Positions 35,816-43,682 of a stretch of DNA of 64,000 nucleotides are shown here, in pieces. Below the pieces are notes generated by a model. That model had not been told where the DNA came from. It searched no databases and worked only from the letters and a program-made list of their open reading frames with translations. The translations under genes were made by a program, and so were the position numbers. Within the stretch, counting starts at the first letter, position 1; each line of letters opens with the position of its first letter. Origin of the DNA: Lentisphaerota bacterium (GTDB taxonomy: Bacteria; Verrucomicrobiota; Lentisphaeria; Victivallales; Victivallaceae); the NCBI GenBank assembly GCA_015061615.1, contig SUWE01000005.1:1-64000 (forward strand), read 5' to 3'.

Positions 35816-36878
35816 GATACATTAAAGACTGAAGTGCAACACTCACTTGAAAAAAGTGGTCAAGGATGATATTTTTCCTTGAATCACAACAAACAAGGAG
35901 TGCACAATGCGAAGCTATCATCACTTGACTATAGAGGAAAGATACTACATTATTCGTGAAATGCAAGTCCATTCATTGCGTTTTATCGCAAAAAGATTAA
36001 AAATTTCGCCATCAACTATCAGTAGAGAGTTAAAACGCAATAAGGATCCAGATGGAATCTATCGTCATGATCATGCCGACGGCAGAGCAAAAAAACGACG
36101 TGCCAATTGCAGAAAGAATCATCTTATACATGGAGAAATGGAACAGGAAATAATAGCTTGTTTGAAAAAAGACTGGAGTCCGGAACAAATAACCGGTAGA
36201 TTTCGTCTGGAACAAAAAACTATTGTCAGCCATCAAACAATTTACAATTGGTTATGGCGCGATAAACGCAATGGCGGAGAAAATTACAAATTTTTACGCA
36301 GAAAGCATCGTTACCAACACAATCGCAAGACAGCTGCCAATCACCTACCTGATCGACGAATGATAGATGAGCGTCCAGCAGAAGCCAATTCCAGGGAGCG
36401 CATAGGAGATTGGGAAATAGATACAATTATTTCTCAAAAGGGAGATACAACTGTTCTTATTACAATGGTGGATAGGAAAAGCCGGTATCTTATTGCCAGA
36501 TTAGCTCCGACAAAAAAAGCAGATGTGTTTCAACAAGAGGTATGCCGATTAATTCGTAGTGAGGGGAAAAAAGTGTTGACAGTAACCAGTGACAATGGAA
36601 CAGAGTTTGCACAACACAAAAAGATAGCTCAAAAGCTGAAGATTGATTTTTTCTTTGCCCGTGCTCATCATCCATGGGAACGGGGAACCAACGAAAACAC
36701 CAACGGACTCTTGAGACAATATATTCCAACTGGAACAAAATTAAAATTCGCCAAGAAAGCAATCAAAGAAGGAGTACGACGAATAAACAGTCGACCAAGA
36801 AAAGTATTAGGTTTTTTAACTGCTGAAGAGGTTTTCTTTCAAAATATTTAGGTGTTGCACTTGAAATTTTAATCTTTC
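35816..36878 (+). mobile_element. IS30-family insertion sequence, complete, 1063 bp
   Basis: Ends are imperfect inverted repeats of 28 bases (35816-35843 and 36851-36878, 21 matching positions, with AAGTGCAACAC shared). A 3-base GTT duplication flanks it (35813-35815, 36879-36881). It carries one intact transposase gene. It is inserted in the minus-strand repeat-protein gene, in reverse orientation to it. Base composition is more A-rich than the neighbours. Confidence 0.95.
35907..36851 (+). CDS. IS30-family transposase
   Basis: 314 residues. An N-terminal HTH region (HHLTIEERYYIIREMQ and ISPSTISRELKRN) is typical of IS30. The DDE integrase core has Asp in GDWEIDTII, Asp in TVTSDNGTEFA and Glu in WERGTNENTNG. 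Length and order are normal and no stop or frameshift is present, so the enzyme looks functional. Starts after GGAG at 35896-35899. Confidence 0.96.
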   Translation: MRSYHHLTIEERYYIIREMQVHSLRFIAKRLKISPSTISRELKRNKDPDGIYRHDHADGRAKKRRANCRKNHLIHGEMEQEIIACLKKDWSPEQITGRFRLEQKTIVSHQTIYNWLWRDKRNGGENYKFLRRKHRYQHNRKTAANHLPDRRMIDERPAEANSRERIGDWEIDTIISQKGDTTVLITMVDRKSRYLIARLAPTKKADVFQQEVCRLIRSEGKKVLTVTSDNGTEFAQHKKIAQKLKIDFFFARAHHPWERGTNENTNGLLRQYIPTGTKLKFAKKAIKEGVRRINSRPRKVLGFLTAEEVFFQNI

Positions 36879-37720
36879 GTTACATAAGCTCCATCAGCGG
36901 CATATACACTACCAATACATGGTGTCCAAGAAACGTTTGTTGCCGTGCCGCCGGAGGAGATGCGCATGTAGCCCCCGGAATTAACAGTTGTGCTGTTTGC
37001 CGTGCCGCCGGAGGAGATGCGCATGTAGCCCCCGTCATTAACAGTGGTGCTGTTTGCCGTGCCACCGAAGTAGATGAACATGGAGCCGCCGTTAATGGTG
37101 GTGCTGTTTGCCGTGCCGCCAGAGATGTTCATGTTGCCATAGGAAGTAACGGTGGTGTTATTTGCCACTCCGCCGGAGAAGACGTACATTGAACCTGAAA
37201 CAACTTTTCCGCTCATTGATTGAGTATGAGATAGCAGTTGATTGTTTGAACCGAAGTAAACACCGGAATATGTACTGGCATAGGTTACATAAGCTCCGTC
37301 AGCGGCATCTACCCTTCCCACGAATGGAGTCCAAATAACATTTGTTGCTGTCCCGCCGGAGGCGATGCTCATGTAGCCCCCGTCATTAACAGTGGTGCTG
37401 TTAGCTACCCCGCCGGAGTGGATGTACATTTTGCCGTCACTAACAGTGGTGCTGTTAGCTACCCCGCCGGGGGAGATGTACATGTAGCCCCCGGAATTAA
37501 CAGTTGTGCTGTTAGCCACTCCGCCGGATTCGATGCGCATGTAGCCACCGGAATTAACGGTGGTGCTGTTTGCTGTACCGCCGGAGAAGATGTACATGAA
37601 GCCATAGGAATTAACTGTGGTGTTGCTTGCCACCCCACCGGAGGAGATGAACATTGAAGTGCCGCTGGATAGAGTCAAGCCGCTGCTGATAATGCCGCTG
37701 TATATGTCGTATCTTGCCAT
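36869..37720 (-). pseudogene. 5' part of the IS-split AIDA-repeat surface protein
   Basis: Starts MARYDIYSGIISSGLTLSSG with AGAAAGG upstream. No signal peptide is obvious. It consists of AIDA-like strand-loop-strand repeats, mostly GGVANSTTVNSGGYMYIS-type units. After a few units comes a spacer module (WTPFVGRVDAADGAYVTYAS). The frame is cut at GAYVT, and the sequence runs on three residues into the IS before a stop. Joining at the GTT duplication restores the frame exactly. AIDA-type repeats can be heptosylated adhesins; that is known of the family, not shown here. Confidence 0.85.
36879..36881. repeat. Target-site duplication of the IS, right copy
   Basis: GTT after the right end of the element, equal to 35813-35815. 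Confidence 0.8.
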
Positions 37721-37753
37721 AGAACAACCTTTCTGATAAATTTGATACAAAAA

Positions 37754-37759
37754 ATTATA
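37754..37759 (-). promoter_or_regulatory. Possible -10 box for the repeat-protein gene
   Basis: TATAAT on the minus strand, about 34 bases before the start codon. The -35 is weak. The stretch 37721-38015 otherwise has only the pilT terminator and a short 10-base repeat. Confidence 0.4.
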
Positions 37760-37877
37760 ATACGATTCTAATTTATCATAAGTTTTATACTTTTCAAACG
37801 CTTATGATTGAAAAATGTGATTTTTTTGTTTTGATGCCTTTTATCAGCTTGCAGTCGTTGAGTTTGTGGCGCTTTTA

Positions 37878-37907
37878 ACGGACAGTTGCGGACAATTACG
37901 GATGAAG
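37878..37907. repeat. Three imperfect 10-base repeats
   Basis: ACGGACAGTT, GCGGACAATT and ACGGATGAAG stand head to tail in the gap between the repeat-protein gene and pilT. A spacing of exactly one helical turn could suit a binding protein, but nothing else supports this. Confidence 0.3.
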
Positions 37908-37960
37908 TCGGTGCGCCGCACATTTCGCGGTCTGCGTGTTTTACCAGAGAGTCTGCAAAT

Positions 37961-37999
37961 AAAAAACTGCCGCAGCTTTTTGAATGTAAAGTGCGGCAG
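37961..37999 (-). terminator. Terminator of the pilT fusion gene
   Basis: CTGCCGCA (37967-37974) pairs with TGCGGCAG (37992-37999); in the minus direction six T residues follow. It is 17 bases past the pilT stop. Confidence 0.85.
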
Positions 38000-38015
38000 T
38001 AGTGTTTTGCGGATT

Positions 38016-40178
38016 TTATGTTCCGGAGTCGAAGCTGTAACGGTCTTCAGTTGAAATAACTCCCTGTTCAAGATAGGCATCCAAACACGCTTGCATTGAA
38101 AGCATTCCATCTTTTGCCGAACTTTCGATGATCGACATGAGCTGATGGGTTTTCCCGTCCCGGATAAGGGCGCGGACAGCCATTGAGCCGGTCATGATTT
38201 CAAATGCCGCGACCCGTTTGCCCGGCATATCCACTCTGGGAATAAGCCGCTGGGAAACGATTGCAAGGATCGTACCGGCAAACTGCTGTCTGATCTGATT
38301 CTGCTGTGCCGCCGGAAACACGTCGATTATGCGTTCCACGGTCTGACAGGCGTTATTGGAGTGGAGCGTTCCCAAAACAAGGTGTCCGGTTTCCGCAGCT
38401 GAGATCGCCGCCTGAATCGTTTCGATATCCCGCAATTCTCCCACCATGATGATATCCGGTGCCTGACGCATCGCACTGCGCAGACCGCTGGAAAAGTCCA
38501 GCGCATCGATTCCGATTTCCCGCTGTTCGATCACACAACTGTCATGTTCATAAGTGTATTCAATGGGATCTTCGATAGTGATGATATGGCGGGAATCCCG
38601 GTGATTGACCTCGTCCAGCAAACTTGCCAGTGTCGTCGATTTACCGCTGCCTGTCGGACCGGTAACAAGTATCAGTCCCTGTTTTTTCTGCATCAATGCT
38701 GATAAAACCGGATGCAGTCCGATTGCCTGCGGAGTCGGTATCTCTGCCGCAATAAGACGGCTGCTGATGGCAAGGTTTCCGCGCTGATAGAATATGTTCA
38801 ATCGGAATCTGCGGGTTTCGTTTTCAGAAAGTGTTATTGATACCGCAAGATCCAGATCACGCTTTTCTTCAAGTACGGTCCTCTGTCTGTGGGTGAGCAT
38901 ACTGAACGCAAGTCTCTGGACATCGGCTCCGTTGAGAGCCGGAAGATCCAGCGGAGCAAGTTTGCCCGCTATTTTTAACTGCGGCGGCACTCCGACGGTT
39001 ATCAATAAATCGCTCGCTCCGGCTTTAACTGCCGCCTTAAAAAGGTCGCGCATGTCTATTCTTCCGGCTACTGCCGGAGATGTTCCGTCTGCTTCCTCTG
39101 TTTTTGAGCCTATGGTCATTCCGCGGAGCATCAGACGCAGTTCGTCAGGGTAATCAGTCGCTTTGAATGCTTCGTCGGCACTTATTTTGTTACCTCTTAT
39201 AAGTTCAATGAGCGAGGTGTTGAAGGTTTTCATTCCAACTTGACTGCCCATTTGCATATCCAGTTCCAATTCTCCGAAGTGCTGTTCGGAAATATGCTTT
39301 CTGACCAGTCCGGTGCCAAGCAGAATATCCAGTGCCGGAATCATTCCTTTGCCGAATATGGTCGGTACAAGACGCTGGGCTATAACTGCCACCAGTGCGG
39401 TCGAAAGACTTCCGGCAACTGTGTCGCGCTGGTGTTCCGGAAAGAGTTCAACCATTCTTTCCACCGCACCTGCCGCATCAGAGGTGTGCATCGTGCTGAG
39501 AACCAAATGGCCGGTCAAAGCCGCTGATAATGCGGTACTCAAAGTTTCCGGATCGCGGATCTCTCCCACCATGATGATATCGGGATTTTCGCGCATCGCA
39601 TTGCGCATCGCTTCGGAAAATCCCCCCTTGAATCTGCTTATTTCACGCTGGGAAACTATTGAAAGATTATCCTGATGGATATACTCAATCGGATCTTCAA
39701 GTGTCAGAATATGTTTGCTTGTTGTCGAGTTTATATAATTTATCATCGCACTCATGGTAGTGGATTTACCACTGCCGGTCGTTCCGGTGATGATGACCAG
39801 TCCGCGTTCGGAAGATGCTATTTCCTGCATTGTTTTTTCAGGCAGATTCAAGCGTCCGAAATCACAATCTGCCCCGGCGTAGATAGGACGGGCAACGAAA
39901 CACGGACCGTTTATCGAATCGAAGAAATTTATTCGGAAACGATTACCGTTCAATGAGTAGGAAACATCAGCTCCGCCGGTTTCTTCATAAGCAGCTTCGA
40001 TTTTCAAGCCGAGGCAGTTCTGCCGGAAGCGGTCAATAGATTCTTTATCTGCCGGCGGAATGTTGTCGGCAAAAGAAATCTCCCCGGAAATGCGGAACGC
40101 AGGAGATTTTCCGCAACTGATAAATAAATCAGAAGCGTTGAATTTCAATGCCGCTTCAAATAACTTGTTGATATCCAT
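38016..40178 (-). CDS. Two PilT-type twitching ATPases fused in one chain
   Basis: 720 residues, twice PilT. Both halves are complete: half 1 (1-355) with Walker A TGTTGSGKST (131-140), Walker B DIIMVGEIRD (200-209) and PilT hexamer motifs HTSDA; half 2 (375-720) with TGPTGSGKST (506-515), DIIMVGELRD (575-584) and HSNNA. PilT-type ATPases drive pilus retraction and act as hexamers. Half 1 has KASDLFI-like NASDLFISCGKSP, half 2 GASDLLITVGVPP, so this is a gene duplication and fusion. ATG 40178 is chosen over one 60 bases upstream because the product then starts like PilT. Confidence 0.85.
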   Translation of the reverse strand: MDINKLFEAALKFNASDLFISCGKSPAFRISGEISFADNIPPADKESIDRFRQNCLGLKIEAAYEETGGADVSYSLNGNRFRINFFDSINGPCFVARPIYAGADCDFGRLNLPEKTMQEIASSERGLVIITGTTGSGKSTTMSAMINYINSTTSKHILTLEDPIEYIHQDNLSIVSQREISRFKGGFSEAMRNAMRENPDIIMVGEIRDPETLSTALSAALTGHLVLSTMHTSDAAGAVERMVELFPEHQRDTVAGSLSTALVAVIAQRLVPTIFGKGMIPALDILLGTGLVRKHISEQHFGELELDMQMGSQVGMKTFNTSLIELIRGNKISADEAFKATDYPDELRLMLRGMTIGSKTEEADGTSPAVAGRIDMRDLFKAAVKAGASDLLITVGVPPQLKIAGKLAPLDLPALNGADVQRLAFSMLTHRQRTVLEEKRDLDLAVSITLSENETRRFRLNIFYQRGNLAISSRLIAAEIPTPQAIGLHPVLSALMQKKQGLILVTGPTGSGKSTTLASLLDEVNHRDSRHIITIEDPIEYTYEHDSCVIEQREIGIDALDFSSGLRSAMRQAPDIIMVGELRDIETIQAAISAAETGHLVLGTLHSNNACQTVERIIDVFPAAQQNQIRQQFAGTILAIVSQRLIPRVDMPGKRVAAFEIMTGSMAVRALIRDGKTHQLMSIIESSAKDGMLSMQACLDAYLEQGVISTEDRYSFDSGT

Positions 40179-40209
40179 AACACAAACTCCATGAAATGTA
40201 CTTGGATAC

Positions 40210-40238
40210 AAATTAGCATCTTCATTGCAGTTTTTCAA
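40210..40238 (-). promoter_or_regulatory. Promoter of the pilT fusion gene
   Basis: On the minus strand TTGAAA (40233-40238), 17-base spacer, TAATTT (40210-40215). Confidence 0.5.
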
Positions 40239-40280
40239 TAGCAGAAAGAGGAATTTTGTGAAAAATATCTATCCCGGTTC

Positions 40281-40308
40281 TTGAAAATTTTTACCGATGC
40301 CGTATAAT
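40281..40308 (+). promoter_or_regulatory. Promoter of the TM-repeat channel gene
   Basis: TTGAAA (40281-40286), 16-base spacer, TATAAT (40303-40308), about 107 bases before the start codon. Confidence 0.65.
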
Positions 40309-40415
40309 TCTTATTTGGCAGGGTTTTTTCTGCAGCGTGTCGCCGGAAAGAGGAGTCCGGACGGCATTACAGCAACCGGGCAGGTATTGTCCATACAAAA
40401 AAAGAGGAGTGAAAA

Positions 40416-41876
40416 ATGAGAAACTTTATGGAGGAAATCAAAGAGATGGTCATTCAGAGCAATCTGCCGGGGATCATCGGCGCGGTGTTGGTTTTGTTCA
40501 TAGGCTGGCTGATAGCATTGTGGATATCCGGTATGGTCGCGGCAACTGCGGTGAGCTGTTGCCAATGGCGGAAACAACTGCCGGGCGGCGAAGAAGACAG
40601 CGATTCTGAAAGTGCCGGAAAAATGGCATCGAAAATAACCTACTGGATCGTGATGATCCTTGTTCTGCTCGGCTGTATGTCTCTGCTGGAACTGGAATAT
40701 GCGGCGATTCCGCTCCGCGAATTTCTGACGGTTCTGGCAAAATATCTGCCTAACATTGCCGGGGCATTGCTGTTGATCGTTATTGCCCGGATCACGGCAG
40801 GAATCGTCCGGGCAGGGGTGCGTAAGTTTATGGTTCGCAAACTTCCGGCAGAAGGTGAGGATAAGAAGTGGGATCTCGAACAGGTGAAAACCGTGGAACT
40901 CAGCGTTCAGGGAGCCGGATTTATTGTCTATCTGTTTTTCCTTCCCGCGATTCTTAATGCTTTGGAAATTTACGGAATAACTGCCCCCTTGCAGGCAATG
41001 TTTGCTGTTGCCCTTGTTTATCTGCCCCGTGCAGTTGCCGCGTTCGCGATACTGTTTGTCGGACTCTGGGCGGCGAAAATCATCCGCCGCGGTGTTGATG
41101 CCGGATTGACAGCAGTGAAAATAGATGATGCACTTTCTTTTTTCGGCTTCAATAAATCAGAAGGAAACAAGTGGGCAAAATTGTGCGCCTATACCGTTTG
41201 GGTGTTGACTGTTATTCCGGTCGTTATTGCCGCCTTGACTGCTCTTGATATTGCTCCTTTGACGCAAAGTATTTCCGGATTTCTGAACATGCTGCTTGCC
41301 GGAGCCGGAAATATCATCGGTGCAATTCTTGTCCTTTTGGCAACTCTTTTTGCCGCCAGAATATCTGAAAAAGCGGTTAAGCGTCTCAGTGCCGCTGCCG
41401 GAGTTGATGAGTTTTGGAAAAAAATCGGGGTCGGGCAGGATAAACTCCCCGGATTCACACTCTCTGAAGCAACCGGCAAATGTGCTTTGATCGCAGTGTG
41501 GATACTCGGTATTATTGCCGCTTGTGATATGCTGGATTTTGAGCAACTTTCAAAAGTACTTCGCAGTTTTGCCCTTTTCGGAGGAAATCTTGTAATCAGT
41601 GTCGTGGTGCTTTTTATCGGTGTTGCTCTTGCGCAGTTTGTCAGTCGTATTCTCGGTGACAAGATCGGAAAAGGTTTGAACTGTGCCGTCAAGGTTGCTG
41701 TGATCGCGTTTACTCTTGCCCTTGCATTGAGCAATTTGAATATCGGGCAGGCGATCGTTGAAACTGCTTTCGCAATGATTCTCGGTGCGCTGTGTGTCGC
41801 CGGAGCTTTGGCATTCGGACTCGGCGGCAGAGAGTTCGCCGCAAATGTGCTGAAAAATCTGCATCAGGATAAATAA
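40416..41876 (+). CDS. Mechanosensitive-channel-like TM-helix repeat protein
   Basis: 486 residues made of repeated hydrophobic segments with a recurring pattern of GxxxGAxLVLxxxxxxAxxIxxxxxRxL. The pattern appears near residues 18-40, 105-130, 205-230, 290-315 and 385-410, matching the conserved TM-helix repeat (PF05552) of MscS-related proteins. The chain ends LAFGLGGREFAANVLKNL, matching the start of the MscS pore region, but the MscS beta domain is missing. Function as channel or membrane scaffold is uncertain. GAGG ribosome site upstream. Confidence 0.7.
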   Translation: MRNFMEEIKEMVIQSNLPGIIGAVLVLFIGWLIALWISGMVAATAVSCCQWRKQLPGGEEDSDSESAGKMASKITYWIVMILVLLGCMSLLELEYAAIPLREFLTVLAKYLPNIAGALLLIVIARITAGIVRAGVRKFMVRKLPAEGEDKKWDLEQVKTVELSVQGAGFIVYLFFLPAILNALEIYGITAPLQAMFAVALVYLPRAVAAFAILFVGLWAAKIIRRGVDAGLTAVKIDDALSFFGFNKSEGNKWAKLCAYTVWVLTVIPVVIAALTALDIAPLTQSISGFLNMLLAGAGNIIGAILVLLATLFAARISEKAVKRLSAAAGVDEFWKKIGVGQDKLPGFTLSEATGKCALIAVWILGIIAACDMLDFEQLSKVLRSFALFGGNLVISVVVLFIGVALAQFVSRILGDKIGKGLNCAVKVAVIAFTLALALSNLNIGQAIVETAFAMILGALCVAGALAFGLGGREFAANVLKNLHQDK

Positions 41877-41929
41877 TTTGATTTCAAAATTGTTTGTATC
41901 TGCATCTTTCTGATAAGATATTATCTCTT

Positions 41930-42007
41930 GGAGTTCAAATTTCTGATACCTCACGTTAGCGGGATTCCTGCGCTGTTGAGTTATCGGGGGATGAACTCCT
42001 CTTTTTT
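41930..42007 (+). terminator. Long bulged hairpin with T tail
   Basis: GGAGTTCA (41930-41937) pairs with TGAACTCC (41992-41999), followed by TCTTTTTT. Inside are GATACCTC with GAGTTATC and GCGGG with CCTGC, so the whole 70 bases form one bulged rod. It sits 54 bases after the channel gene and 100 bases before the next promoter. A terminator is the simplest reading. Confidence 0.65.
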
Positions 42008-42105
42008 CTGTCTGCAACATTGCTCCGGTTGAAATCTCCGCAAATAATACCCTTTGTTTTATATAAAAAAACAGCAAAATAATTTACCTCAGAGTTTTTT
42101 TGTAC

Positions 42106-42134
42106 TTGTAAACAACTTTTTTCCGGGTTATATT
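42106..42134 (+). promoter_or_regulatory. Promoter of the LeuA-like/ligase/nifJ operon
   Basis: TTGTAA (42106-42111), exact 17-base spacer, TATATT (42129-42134). The leader is about 127 bases and holds a hairpin GGACGAA/TTCGTCC at 42214-42242, shortly before the ribosome site AAAGG. Confidence 0.7.
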
Positions 42135-42267
42135 ATGTCTTTCAAATAATCCTTTGTGTCAAAAGGTGGGAAGAGGCGTTTGTATCCCTCTTTCAGGTAA
42201 ATCAACAGGGTGTGGACGAATTAAGAAAGGATCATTTCGTCCGGAAAAGTCAGAAAGGTTTGAAAAC

Positions 42268-43680
42268 ATGAAAAAGGCAGCTGTAGCCGATGCAACATTG
42301 CGGTTGTTTGACAACACCGTCTGTTCGCTGGGGTTCAAGGAGAAAATCGAGATCGTCAAGCAGCTCGACCGACTTAGTGTCGATGTGATTGAGACCGCTC
42401 CGCTGCTTAACGGCAAATCTGATGTGCTTTTTCTTCATACGATTGCTCCGTTGACTCAAAAATGTACTCTCAGCTGTGCTGTCCCCCTTGATGATGAGCT
42501 GGTCGCATTGAGCTGCAAGGCTGTTATCAAAGCAGCAAAGCCCAGAATCAATATCATCGCTCCGGTTTCTGCAGTGCAGATGGAGTATCATTGCCATAAA
42601 AAACCGGATGCGGTTCTCGACAAGATCCGTTCTGTAACGGAAACTGTCCGCAATGCCGGTATTGAAACGGAAGTTTCTTTTGCTGATGCTACCCGTGCAG
42701 AACGTGATTTTCTCGTATCTGCAATAAAAACTGCGGTCAGAGCAGGTGCCCGGATAATCACACTCTGTGACTCTGCCGGTGTGATGCTTCCCGGGGAGCT
42801 GCTTGAATTTATTTCCGGTCTGAAAAAAGATCTGCCGGAATTGGATTCTCTGATTCTTTCAGTTGAGTGTTCTGATGAACTGCACATGGCTCCCGCCTGT
42901 GCCATTCTCTGTATCGGCGCCGGAGTTCAGCAGATAAAAACTGCTATCGGAATCCCCGGTCGGCTTGAACTCAAGGCGCTTGCTGATATCATGCTGACCA
43001 AAGGCGATGCCCTTGGAATCACTGCTTCGCTCAACCGTACCGCCTGCAGTTCGATCATTTCAGCGGTTGAAAAGATTATCAGCGGACAGAGTTCTGCAGC
43101 TGCTCCTGAACGCCGCAAGGATATTGCTTCAAACAGCGGTGACTGGAAACTTTCCATCGCAGATGATATGGTTGCCATTGGGGATGCTGTAAAAAAGCTC
43201 GGTTATGAGCTTTCCGCGGAAGATTTGGGCAATGTGTTCAATGAATTTCAGCGTATTGCTCAGAAAAAAGAGCTTGGTCCCAAAGATCTTGATGCGATCG
43301 TTGCTACGGTCGCGATGCAGGTCCCCCCGACATACACTTTGAAAAGTTTTGTTATCAACAGCGGCAATATCATCACGTCAATGGCTCATGTCGTGCTTAT
43401 GAAAAATGATGAGGAAGTGCAGGGATTCAGCATGGGCGACGGTCCTATTGATGCAGCATTTCTTTCCATTGAAAATATCGTCGGACGCCACTTCGAGCTG
43501 GATGATTTCCAGATCACAGCTGTCACCGAGGGCAGGGAGGCTGTCGGTTCCGGCATTGTCCGCCTGCGTTCAAATGGTAAGCTTTATTCCGGCAAAGGTA
43601 TTTCCACCGATGTTATCGGAGCCGGAATCCGGGCTTATGTAGATGCACTCAACAAAATTTGTTATGAGGAGAATAATTGA
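42268..43680 (+). CDS. LeuA-like protein that has lost its catalytic metal ligands
   Basis: 470 residues. The layout is that of 2-isopropylmalate synthase family proteins: a TIM barrel (1-~290) and a LeuA-type regulatory domain (~330-460, with GDGPIDAAFLSIE and AVTEGREAVGSG). Key residues are changed. The DTTLRDG motif reads DATLRLF, so the metal Asp is lost. HCHNDxG reads ECSDELH, so both His ligands are gone. A normal Claisen condensation looks impossible; a regulatory, scaffold or altered-chemistry role is more likely. First gene of the operon, 2 bases before the fusion ligase. Start at 42268 fits AAAGG upstream. Confidence 0.7.
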   Translation: MKKAAVADATLRLFDNTVCSLGFKEKIEIVKQLDRLSVDVIETAPLLNGKSDVLFLHTIAPLTQKCTLSCAVPLDDELVALSCKAVIKAAKPRINIIAPVSAVQMEYHCHKKPDAVLDKIRSVTETVRNAGIETEVSFADATRAERDFLVSAIKTAVRAGARIITLCDSAGVMLPGELLEFISGLKKDLPELDSLILSVECSDELHMAPACAILCIGAGVQQIKTAIGIPGRLELKALADIMLTKGDALGITASLNRTACSSIISAVEKIISGQSSAAAPERRKDIASNSGDWKLSIADDMVAIGDAVKKLGYELSAEDLGNVFNEFQRIAQKKELGPKDLDAIVATVAMQVPPTYTLKSFVINSGNIITSMAHVVLMKNDEEVQGFSMGDGPIDAAFLSIENIVGRHFELDDFQITAVTEGREAVGSGIVRLRSNGKLYSGKGISTDVIGAGIRAYVDALNKICYEENN

Positions 43681-43682
43681 TT

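Noticed and set aside
32092..37720. Two independent adhesin genes flanking a transposase
   Set aside because: The two parts join in frame at the GTT duplication inside one shared spacer module, so they are one gene cut by the IS.
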